64,000 bases of DNA from assembly GCF_003797775.2 (NCBI RefSeq), contig NZ_CP060725.1, positions 1,978,001 to 2,042,000 of the forward strand. Direction: 5' to 3'. A model generated the notes under the pieces. The model was not told the DNA's origin and made no database searches. It saw only the letters and a program-made list of their open reading frames with translations. Both the position numbers and the translations under genes were made by a program. The stretch is from Sphingopyxis sp. OPL5. GTDB lineage: Bacteria; Pseudomonadota; Alphaproteobacteria; Sphingomonadales; Sphingomonadaceae. Below, in pieces: positions 43,100 to 50,851 of this stretch. Numbering within the stretch: position 1 is the stretch's first letter; the number at the start of each line of letters is the position of its first letter.

Positions 43100-46000
43100 A
43101 TGACCCAGCCCACCGACCGCGCCGCCATCCGCGCCCTCGCCCGCCGCCCCGAAACCGATATCGTCGCCGACCTGCGCGCCGACCTCGCCCGATCGCCCGC
43201 CACCGTCGAGGCGACCACCGCGCGCGGGCTGGCGCTGATCCGCAAGGCGAAGGCCGAGGGCGAGCGCGAGACGCTCGTCGCCCAGCTGATGAACCGCTAT
43301 CGCCTGTCGACCGAGGAAGGCGTGGTGCTGATGTGTCTCGCCGAGGCGTTGCTGCGCGTGCCCGACAGCGCGACCGCCAATGCGTTGATCCGCGACAAGA
43401 TCGCCGGCCGGCACTGGAACGAGGGGGACAACGAAGACAGCCCACTGATCGTCGCGCTGTCGGCGCGCGGCCTGTCGCTCGGCTCGGCGACGCTGATGCT
43501 GGGGGCGATGGGCAGCAAGGCGAACCCGCTCGCGCTGCTCAAATCGATGATCCGCCGTTCGGGCGAGCCGGTGATCCGCCAGGCGTCGCTCGCCGCGATG
43601 AAGATGCTCGGCCAGCAGTTCGTGATGGGCGAGACAATCGACGCCGCGGTCAAGCGTGCCGACAAGGAGAAGGGCGAACTCGCGAGCTTCGATATGCTCG
43701 GCGAAGCGGCACGCACGGCGGAAGACGCGCAGCGCTATTTTGACAGCTATGCGAATGCGATCACGCGAATTGGCAAGAGCGCCAAACCGGGCGATCCGCA
43801 CACCAATCATGGTATTTCGATCAAGCTGTCGGCGCTCCACCCGCGCTATGAATATCTGCAAGGCGCGCGCGTTCGCGAGGAACTCATCCCGCGCGTCATC
43901 ACCCTCGTCCGCGCCGCGCGCGCGGTGAATATTCCGCTGATGATCGATGCCGAGGAAAGCGACCGGCTCGAACCGCATATGGATGTGTTTGGCGCGCTGA
44001 TCGACGCGGGATTGGCCGATGACTGGACCGGACTCGGCATCGTGATCCAGGCCTATCAGAAGCGCGCGCCCGAGGTGATCCGCTGGGTCGCGGCAAAGGC
44101 GCGTACGCGCGGGGTTAAACTGTCGATGCGGCTGGTGAAAGGCGCCTATTGGGATACCGAGATCAAGCGCGCACAGACGATGGGCCTCGCCGACTTCCCC
44201 GTCTTCACCGCGAAAAATCACACCGACCTCAATTACATGCATTGCGCGCAGATATTGCGCGAGGCGCAGGACGCGATCTTCCCCGCCTTTGCCAGCCATA
44301 ATGCAATGACGCTCGCCTTCGTTGCCGAGCTGTTCACAGGCGCCGATTACGAACTGCAGCGGCTCCACGGCATGGGCGAGGGCGCGCATGACGCCATCGT
44401 CGGCCTCTTCCCGCCGCCGCGCCCGGTGCGCGTCTATGCCCCCGTCGGCACCCACCGCGACCTGCTCGCCTATCTCGTCCGCCGCCTGCTCGAAAATGGC
44501 GCGAACTCCAGCTTCGTCCACCAATTCTCGGACCCCGACGTGACCGCCGAACAGCTTGCGGTCGATCCGCGCAGCATCGCGAGCAAGCCCTCGACGATCG
44601 CGACCGGCCGCACCCTGCTCGACCCCGAGCGCCGCAATTCGCGCGGCTACGACCTCGGCGAGCCCGGCGTGGCCGAAGCGCTGATGGCGGCGATCGCCCA
44701 GGCGCGCCGCGCGAACCCGGTTGCCGCCCCGATCGTCGCGGGCCGCAGCCTCGACGGCAAGTCCGAGCCCGTCCACAACCCCGCGACCGGCGTCGTCATC
44801 GGCTCGGTGATCGAGGCCGACGCCGCGGCGGTCGATACCGCCGTCGCCGCATCGCGTCAGGTGCAGGAGCATTGGAGTCTCGCCGGCGGCGCCTTCCGCG
44901 CCGAGCGGCTCGAACGCGCCGCCGACCTGCTCGAGGAGCGCGACGCGCTGTTCCTCGGCCTCGCGATCGACGAAGCCGGCAAGACGCTCGTCGACGCGGT
45001 CGCCGAGGTCCGCGAGGCGGTCGATTTCCTGCGCTATTATGCGGGCCAGACGCGCGCGCATTTCACCCACCCGCTGCCGCTCCCCGGCCCGACCGGCGAA
45101 CGCAACGAGCTGATGCTCGAGGGCAAGGGCATTTTCGCGTGCATCAGCCCGTGGAATTTCCCGCTCGCGATCTTCCTCGGCCAGGTGTCGGCGGCGCTCG
45201 CCGCGGGCAATGCCGTGCTCGCGAAGCCCGCCGAACAGACCCCGCTGATCGCGCACGCCGCGGTCGAACTGCTCCACGAAGCGGGCATTCCCGCCGAAAT
45301 TCTCCATTTTCTCCCCGGCCGCGGCGAGACCGTCGGCGCGGCGGTGACGGGACATGACGACGTCATTGGGGTCGCCTTCACCGGCTCGACCGAGGTCGCG
45401 CGCCTGATCAACCGCAGCCTTGCGATGCGCGACGGCCCGATCGCGACGCTGATCGCCGAGACCGGCGGCGCCAACGCGATGATCGTCGATTCGACCGCGC
45501 TCCCCGAACAGGTCACGCGCGACGCCGTCGCGTCGGCCTTCCAGTCGGCGGGCCAGCGCTGTTCGGCGCTGCGCCTGCTCTGCGTGCAGGAGGATGTCGC
45601 CGATACGATGATCGAGATGGTCGCAGGCGCGATGGCCGAACTCGACGTCGGCGATCCCGCGCTGCTCGCGACCGACACCGGCCCGATCATCGACGAGGAA
45701 GCGCAGGCCAATATCGCGACTTATGTGGCCGAGGCGCGAACTGAGGGCCGCGTGATCGCCGAGGCGGGCGGTGACCTGCCCCCCGGCGGCCATTTCGTCC
45801 GCCCCGCGTTGATCCGCCTCGACCATGTCACCGACCTGAAGCGCGAAATCTTCGGCCCCGTGCTGCATGTCGCGACATGGAAGGGCGGCGAGCTCGACGC
45901 GCTGATCGATGCGATCAACGCCTCGGGCTATGGTTTGACCTTGGGCATCCATACCCGCATCGACGGCGTCGCGGCGCACGTCGCGGCGCGCGCGGCGGTG

Positions 46001-46189
46001 GGCAATGTCTATGTGAACCGCAACCAGATAGGCGCGATCGTCGGCTCGCAACCGTTCGGCGGCCGCGGCCTGTCGGGCACCGGGCCCAAGGCCGGCGGCC
46101 CCCACTATCTGTTCCGCTTCGCCGAGGAAAAATCGATCTCGACCGACATCACCGCCGCGGGCGGCAATGCGGCGCTGATGGCAGGCTAG
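43100..46189 (+). CDS. putA: Bifunctional proline dehydrogenase / glutamate semialdehyde dehydrogenase
   Basis: 1029-residue enzyme oxidising proline to glutamate in two steps. The N-terminal FAD domain has 'GISIKLSALHPRYEY', 'LGIVIQAYQKRAP', 'KLSMRLVKGAYWDTEIKRAQ' and 'FASHNAMTLA'. The C-terminal aldehyde dehydrogenase has 'ISPWNFPLAIFLGQVSAALA', 'AFTGSTEVARLINR', Glu in 'LIAETGGANAMIVDS' and Cys in 'QSAGQRCSALRLL'. There is no N-terminal ribbon-helix-helix DNA-binding domain, so it does not regulate itself; PutR does. The ATG at 43100 is chosen for the usual family start. A palindromic CTAG carries both its stop and that of the opposite gene. Confidence 0.96.
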   Translation: MTQPTDRAAIRALARRPETDIVADLRADLARSPATVEATTARGLALIRKAKAEGERETLVAQLMNRYRLSTEEGVVLMCLAEALLRVPDSATANALIRDKIAGRHWNEGDNEDSPLIVALSARGLSLGSATLMLGAMGSKANPLALLKSMIRRSGEPVIRQASLAAMKMLGQQFVMGETIDAAVKRADKEKGELASFDMLGEAARTAEDAQRYFDSYANAITRIGKSAKPGDPHTNHGISIKLSALHPRYEYLQGARVREELIPRVITLVRAARAVNIPLMIDAEESDRLEPHMDVFGALIDAGLADDWTGLGIVIQAYQKRAPEVIRWVAAKARTRGVKLSMRLVKGAYWDTEIKRAQTMGLADFPVFTAKNHTDLNYMHCAQILREAQDAIFPAFASHNAMTLAFVAELFTGADYELQRLHGMGEGAHDAIVGLFPPPRPVRVYAPVGTHRDLLAYLVRRLLENGANSSFVHQFSDPDVTAEQLAVDPRSIASKPSTIATGRTLLDPERRNSRGYDLGEPGVAEALMAAIAQARRANPVAAPIVAGRSLDGKSEPVHNPATGVVIGSVIEADAAAVDTAVAASRQVQEHWSLAGGAFRAERLERAADLLEERDALFLGLAIDEAGKTLVDAVAEVREAVDFLRYYAGQTRAHFTHPLPLPGPTGERNELMLEGKGIFACISPWNFPLAIFLGQVSAALAAGNAVLAKPAEQTPLIAHAAVELLHEAGIPAEILHFLPGRGETVGAAVTGHDDVIGVAFTGSTEVARLINRSLAMRDGPIATLIAETGGANAMIVDSTALPEQVTRDAVASAFQSAGQRCSALRLLCVQEDVADTMIEMVAGAMAELDVGDPALLATDTGPIIDEEAQANIATYVAEARTEGRVIAEAGGDLPPGGHFVRPALIRLDHVTDLKREIFGPVLHVATWKGGELDALIDAINASGYGLTLGIHTRIDGVAAHVAARAAVGNVYVNRNQIGAIVGSQPFGGRGLSGTGPKAGGPHYLFRFAEEKSISTDITAAGGNAALMAG

Positions 46190-46842
46190 GGCGCCGCCTT
46201 GATCGACATCGCGACGTTGCGCGCGGCGCGCATCTTGCCCGCGACGCCGCCGCCCTTGCCGGGATCGTCATAGGTATAGACCGCGACGACCTTATTCGCG
46301 GCGCTGGTGATGCAGCCGCCAAGGATGATCGGATAGCTGACCCCGCCGCCGTTGACGTTCAACGTGCCGCCCAGATAGGCGCAATCGCCGTCGGTGCCGC
46401 GCGGTGCGATATCGCCCTGGATATCGACCGGCGTGCTGAACGCGTCCGAAAGACCCTTGGCGGCGTCGGCGGTCGCCGCCTTGCCCGTCGCGCCCGATTG
46501 CCATTCGGCCTTGCCGAATTCGGCGCCGAGCGCGGTGAGCAGTTCGGCGCGCGGGATGCGCGTCGCCAGCGCGTTTTGGGGCGTCTTGATCAGCATATAG
46601 TCATTGCCTGGTCCCTCGGCACGCCCGGCCTTGTCGCAGCGGATCAGCGTCGCGAGCGTGATATTATCCTTGTCGCCCGTCGCCAGTGTATCGGCGATCA
46701 ACTTGTCCTTGTTCACCGGCACGCAATAGCCCGCCGGAATCGTGGCGGTCAGCGTGACGTCATGGACCGTGAAGGTCACGTCGGCCGCCTCTGCGGCACC
46801 CGGCACCATCATCGCGCCCGCCACCAAAGCCCATTTCATCAT
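46186..46842 (-). CDS. Secreted protein of unknown function
   Basis: 218 residues with a signal peptide ('KWALVAGAMMVPGAAEA'). The mature protein has four Cys ('AGYCVPVNK', 'LIRCDKAGR', 'GDCAYLGGT', 'GGCITSAANK') and a C-terminal 'KMRAARNVAMSIKAAP'. No family recognised; it could be a small periplasmic beta-rich protein. The ATG at 46842 follows AGGGGG by 9 bp. It is downstream of the TPR gene by a small gap of 14 bp after that gene's stop, on the same strand. Confidence 0.7.
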   Translation of the reverse strand: MMKWALVAGAMMVPGAAEAADVTFTVHDVTLTATIPAGYCVPVNKDKLIADTLATGDKDNITLATLIRCDKAGRAEGPGNDYMLIKTPQNALATRIPRAELLTALGAEFGKAEWQSGATGKAATADAAKGLSDAFSTPVDIQGDIAPRGTDGDCAYLGGTLNVNGGGVSYPIILGGCITSAANKVVAVYTYDDPGKGGGVAGKMRAARNVAMSIKAAP

Positions 46843-46856
46843 CGGTCCAATCCCCC

Positions 46857-47795
46857 TCAAGCCCCCGGCACGCCGAGCATCTGCGCCTGCGCCTTCAATC
46901 GTCCCGCCGCGCCCGGATTGGCTGCGATCCCGTCCTTCAAGGCCTGCGCCGCCTTCGCCGTCTCGCCCAGCGTCATACGGCTGCGCATCAGCATGATCCA
47001 GCGGTCGACGTCGGCGGGATTGGCCTTCAACTTCGTCTCCAGCCCATCGACCATGCCCTGGATCATCGCGTCCTGCTGGCCCTTGGGCAGCTGTGACGCC
47101 GCCTCCATGTCGGACCGACTTGGCCCCGGAATGGCGCGCGCCGCAACCGGAATTTCATTGGGGGTCAACGGCCGCGCTTGCGTTTTCGCGAGCCGACCCG
47201 CGACCTCGATCTTGTGGATCGCGCCGACCTGTTCGATCGTCCGGCGGAGGTCGGCCTCCCACGGCGCGCCCTGCGGCGTGTCCTCGAGCAGCGCGAACCA
47301 GTCGGCGATCGCGCCCTTGTGATCGCCGCCGACGTCCTTTTTCACCGCGCGGAAATAGCGCGCGCGCGGGTCCCTGGGGTCGAGCGCGATCGCCTTGTCG
47401 AACGCCTGCAAAGCCGCCGGCGGCATCGGGTCGCTCTGGCTTGCCATCACTCGCGCCTCGCCGAGCGCCGACCACAGCCCCGCCGATTCGGGCGAAAGCC
47501 CCACCGCCTTTTCATATGCTGTTGCCGCGCCGCCGAAATTGCCGAGGTCGAATCGCGCCGCGCCGAGTTGCATCCACGCGTCGGCGCTGTTCGGTTCGCT
47601 GCGCGTTCGCGCCTCGAGTGCGGCGAGCTGGTCCGACGGCGCCGCGGTCGGCTGTGCCGCCGCACCGTCGCTTCCGGGCGCCGAATCGCGCCAGATCGCG
47701 TAGCCGATCGCCCCCGCCAGCAGCAGGACGGCCGCGATCAGGATTGCGCCGTTAGCCCGCGTCATACCACCCGCCATCTTCTTGCTCTCGCTCAT
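46857..47795 (-). CDS. Membrane-anchored TPR protein (CcmI/NrfG-like C-terminal type)
   Basis: 312 residues. One N-terminal membrane segment ('AILIAAVLLLAGAIGYAIW') is followed by TPR repeats ('DAWMQLGAARFDLGNFGGAA', 'GLWSALGEARVMASQSDPMP', 'RARYFRAVKKDVGGDHKGAI'), facing the periplasm. This resembles the TPR part of the cytochrome c maturation protein CcmI/CycH, which binds apocytochromes. No other ccm genes are nearby, so the function is uncertain; the multiheme cytochromes 1.5 kb away are suggestive. The ATG at 47795 follows AAGAGGGG. It diverges from gdhA. Confidence 0.75.
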   Translation of the reverse strand: MSESKKMAGGMTRANGAILIAAVLLLAGAIGYAIWRDSAPGSDGAAAQPTAAPSDQLAALEARTRSEPNSADAWMQLGAARFDLGNFGGAATAYEKAVGLSPESAGLWSALGEARVMASQSDPMPPAALQAFDKAIALDPRDPRARYFRAVKKDVGGDHKGAIADWFALLEDTPQGAPWEADLRRTIEQVGAIHKIEVAGRLAKTQARPLTPNEIPVAARAIPGPSRSDMEAASQLPKGQQDAMIQGMVDGLETKLKANPADVDRWIMLMRSRMTLGETAKAAQALKDGIAANPGAAGRLKAQAQMLGVPGA

Positions 47796-47952
47796 TTTTG
47801 CCCCTCTTGTGCGCGTGCGAAAAAATCGGCGCGATGCGCGCTCGCGACTTGCCTTTGCCGGACGATGGTGTAGCCTTTGAAGGGCGAGGTCGGTCAACGA
47901 CAAAATCGTAAAGGGGTCGCACCGATTTTCCCAGCCAACAGGGGAGGGGTGC

Positions 47953-49308
47953 ATGGCAGTTACAGATCACGTCGATTTCAAGACGTTCATGGAGGGTGTG
48001 TCGAAGCGCAACCCGGGCCAGCTGGAGTTCGTCCAGGCGGTTCAGGAAGTCGCCGAGGACATCTTCGACTTCATCAAGGACAAGGAAGAATATCACGCGC
48101 AGCAGATATTGCGGCGCATTGCCGAACCCGACCGGGTCGTGTCCTTCCGCGTCTGCTGGGAAGACGATAACGGCAATATCCGCGTCCAGCGTGGCTGGCG
48201 GGTCCAGAACAACAACGCCATCGGTCCGTACAAGGGCGGCATCCGTTTCCACCCCTCGGTCACCGAATCGGTGCTCAAATTCCTCGCCTTCGAACAGACG
48301 TTCAAGAACGCACTGACCGGGCTGCCGATGGGCGGTGGCAAGGGCGGGTCGAACTTCAACCCCAAGGGCAAGAGCGTGCGTGAGATCATGCGCTTCTGCC
48401 AGAGCTTCATGACCGAGCTGTACCGTCACATCGGCGCCGACATCGACGTGCCTGCGGGCGACATCGGCGTTGGCGGGCGCGAGATCGGCTTCATGTTCGG
48501 CCAGTATAAGCGCATCACCAACGAATTCACCGGGGTGCTCACCGGCAAGGGCCTCGAATGGGGCGGCTCGCTGATCCGCACCGAAGCGACGGGTTATGGC
48601 GCGGTCTATTTCCTCGCCAACATGCTCGCGGCCAAGGGGCAAGACCTTGTCGGCAAGACGGCGGTGATCTCGGGATCGGGCAATGTCGCGACCCACGCCG
48701 CCGAAAAGATCGTCCAGCTGGGCGGCAAGGTACTGACGCTGTCCGATTCGGGCGGCTTCATCCACGATCCCGACGGCATCACGCAGGAAAAGATCGACTG
48801 GGTGAAAGCGCACAAGACGCACCGTCGCGGCCGGATCGAGGATTATTGCACCGAGTTCAAGGGCGCGAGCTTCACCGCGGGCAAGACGCCGTGGGGTGTC
48901 AAGTGCGATGTCGCGCTGCCCTGCGCGACGCAGAACGAGCTGCTCGGCGACGATGCCAAGGAGCTGGTGAAGAATGGCTGCATCGCGGTCAGCGAAGGCG
49001 CCAACATGCCGACCAACCTCGAAGGCGTGCATGCGTTCAAACATGCCAAAATCATGTTCGCGCCGGGCAAGGCCGCCAACGCCGGCGGCGTCGCGGTGTC
49101 GGGTCTCGAAATGAGCCAGAACAGCGGTCGTCGCAGCTGGAGCGAGGGTGAACTGCAGCAGATGCTCAAGGACATCATGGACGGCATCCACAAAAGCTGC
49201 CTGACCCATGGCGACCAGGGCGACGGCTATATCGATTATGTGAAGGGTGCCAATATCGCCGGCTTCAAGAAAGTCGCCGATGCGATGCTGGCGTTCGGAG
49301 TGGTTTGA
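47953..49308 (+). CDS. gdhA: NADP-type glutamate dehydrogenase
   Basis: 451 residues. It interconverts glutamate and 2-oxoglutarate plus ammonia. Hexameric-type motifs: 'NNAIGPYKGGIRFHPSVTES', catalytic 'GLPMGGGKGGSNFNPKGKS', 'DVPAGDIGVGGREIG', nucleotide fold 'VISGSGNVATHAAEK', and 'AGKAANAGGVAVSGLEMSQN'. Length is as in E. coli GdhA (447). It is 50 bp upstream of the first cytochrome gene on the same strand, with no terminator visible, so partial cotranscription is possible. Confidence 0.96.
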   Translation: MAVTDHVDFKTFMEGVSKRNPGQLEFVQAVQEVAEDIFDFIKDKEEYHAQQILRRIAEPDRVVSFRVCWEDDNGNIRVQRGWRVQNNNAIGPYKGGIRFHPSVTESVLKFLAFEQTFKNALTGLPMGGGKGGSNFNPKGKSVREIMRFCQSFMTELYRHIGADIDVPAGDIGVGGREIGFMFGQYKRITNEFTGVLTGKGLEWGGSLIRTEATGYGAVYFLANMLAAKGQDLVGKTAVISGSGNVATHAAEKIVQLGGKVLTLSDSGGFIHDPDGITQEKIDWVKAHKTHRRGRIEDYCTEFKGASFTAGKTPWGVKCDVALPCATQNELLGDDAKELVKNGCIAVSEGANMPTNLEGVHAFKHAKIMFAPGKAANAGGVAVSGLEMSQNSGRRSWSEGELQQMLKDIMDGIHKSCLTHGDQGDGYIDYVKGANIAGFKKVADAMLAFGVV

Positions 49309-49358
49309 GTTTCGAGCCAGGACGCAAACGTCCGGTTCGGATAACAAGGGGTTCTGCG

Positions 49359-50846
49359 ATGACGACGCACGCTGGACAGGAGCGCCGCGATCGGCCTTCG
49401 GCGGCGTTCGCCGTCGTCCGGCCCGGACTCGCGGCCTTCGCCGCGCTTGTGCTGTTGCTGACGGCGCTCGCCGTCGCGGCCGTCATCGCCGCCCCGCCCG
49501 CCCGCTCGCAGGGCGAGGCCGGCGGGCGCTATACCGGGGTCGCCTCGTGCGCCGGGTCGACCTGTCACGGACGGATGGAGGGTGACGGCGCCGTCGTCCG
49601 TCAGGACGAGCTGATGAAATGGCAGGAACCCTCGACCCCCGGCGGCGCGCACAGCCGCGCTTGGGCAGTGCTGAGCAACAGCCGCAGCCAGTTCATCGCA
49701 CGCAATCTGGGACTGAAGGATGCCGCGACCGCGCCGATGTGCCTCGGCTGTCACAGCAGCAAGGGCGCGATCGACGCGGCCGGCGGCGCGCAGCGCGGTA
49801 CCGTGCCGCTCGAGGACGGCGTCGGCTGCGAATCGTGCCACGGCCCCGCCGGCGGCTGGATCGCCAGCCACTATGCCGGGATCGGTACCAACGCCGACCC
49901 CGACCGCGAGAGCCGCGACAAACATCTCGCCAACCTGTCGGCGGGCCTGAAAAAGCTCGAGGATCCGGTGGTGCGCGCGGGCGTGTGCGTCGACTGCCAT
50001 TTCGGTTCGGCGGGCGAGGGGCAGTTCGTTACCCACCGGATCATGGCGGCCGGTCACCCGCGAATCAGCTTCGAACTCGACCTCTTCTCCTCGCTCCAGG
50101 CGCATCACCAGGAAGACGCCGATTATGGCTGGCGCAAGTTCGGCGCCGCGAACGCGCGCACCGACCATGTCCAGATGTGGGCGATCGGACAGGCGACGGC
50201 TCTCGAACGCAGCCTTCAGCTCTTCCAGTCGAAGCGCGGGACCGAAGGCATGTTCCCCGAATTCTACTTCCTCGACTGCCACAGCTGCCACCGCCGCATC
50301 TATGACCAGGCCAAGCCGGTGAAGACCAGCATGGGCAATGCCGGCCGCAACATCCCCGAGGGCATGCCGCCCTATAATGACGAGAATCTGATCATGCTCG
50401 CCGCCGCCGCGCGTATCGCCGCCCCCGCCCTCGCCGACCAGCTCGCGGCGCGCACCGCCGCCTTCCACCGCGCGATGACGATCGACCGCGACAGCGCCAA
50501 GGCGGCGGCGGCGCAACTCGGCCAGACCGTCGCGGCGCTCAAATCGGCCTTCGCCTCGCGCAATTTCTCGGGCGCCGACGCCTTCGCGCTCGTCGACGCG
50601 ATTTCGGCCAAGGCGATCAATGATCGCCTCACCGATTATTCGGGATCGCAACAGGCGGTAATGGGGGTCGATACGCTGCTCAATTCGATGGTCTCGTCGG
50701 GGCGGATCACCGTCGGTGCCGCAGCGGGAATCCGCGGAGACATCGATCGCGCCTATGCCGCGGTGAAGGACCCCAATGCCTATAAACCCGCCGAATTCCA
50801 GGCCTCGCTCGGTAGCGCGGTGCGCGCCATCCGGGCGCTGCGCTGA
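49359..50846 (+). CDS. Five-heme cytochrome c
   Basis: 495-residue periplasmic or membrane-anchored cytochrome. A hydrophobic stretch at residues ~22-45 ('LAAFAALVLLLTALAVAAVI') is a signal peptide or uncleaved anchor. Heme-binding motifs lie at residues ~64 (CAGSTCH, a CX4CH variant), 128 (CLGCH), 157 (CESCH), 210 (CVDCH) and 307 (CHSCH). The first domain resembles cytochrome c554-type proteins; the last ~170 residues are heme-free and Ala-rich helical. AAGGGG precedes the ATG at 49359. It is the first of four genes separated by only 3-5 bp and probably feeds electrons to the outer-membrane part. Confidence 0.88.
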   Translation: MTTHAGQERRDRPSAAFAVVRPGLAAFAALVLLLTALAVAAVIAAPPARSQGEAGGRYTGVASCAGSTCHGRMEGDGAVVRQDELMKWQEPSTPGGAHSRAWAVLSNSRSQFIARNLGLKDAATAPMCLGCHSSKGAIDAAGGAQRGTVPLEDGVGCESCHGPAGGWIASHYAGIGTNADPDRESRDKHLANLSAGLKKLEDPVVRAGVCVDCHFGSAGEGQFVTHRIMAAGHPRISFELDLFSSLQAHHQEDADYGWRKFGAANARTDHVQMWAIGQATALERSLQLFQSKRGTEGMFPEFYFLDCHSCHRRIYDQAKPVKTSMGNAGRNIPEGMPPYNDENLIMLAAAARIAAPALADQLAARTAAFHRAMTIDRDSAKAAAAQLGQTVAALKSAFASRNFSGADAFALVDAISAKAINDRLTDYSGSQQAVMGVDTLLNSMVSSGRITVGAAAGIRGDIDRAYAAVKDPNAYKPAEFQASLGSAVRAIRALR

Positions 50847-50851
50847 TCGTC

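Noticed and set aside
42998..46105. 1035-codon open frame on the minus strand
   Set aside because: Antisense to putA, with no recognisable domain; an artefact of high GC third positions.
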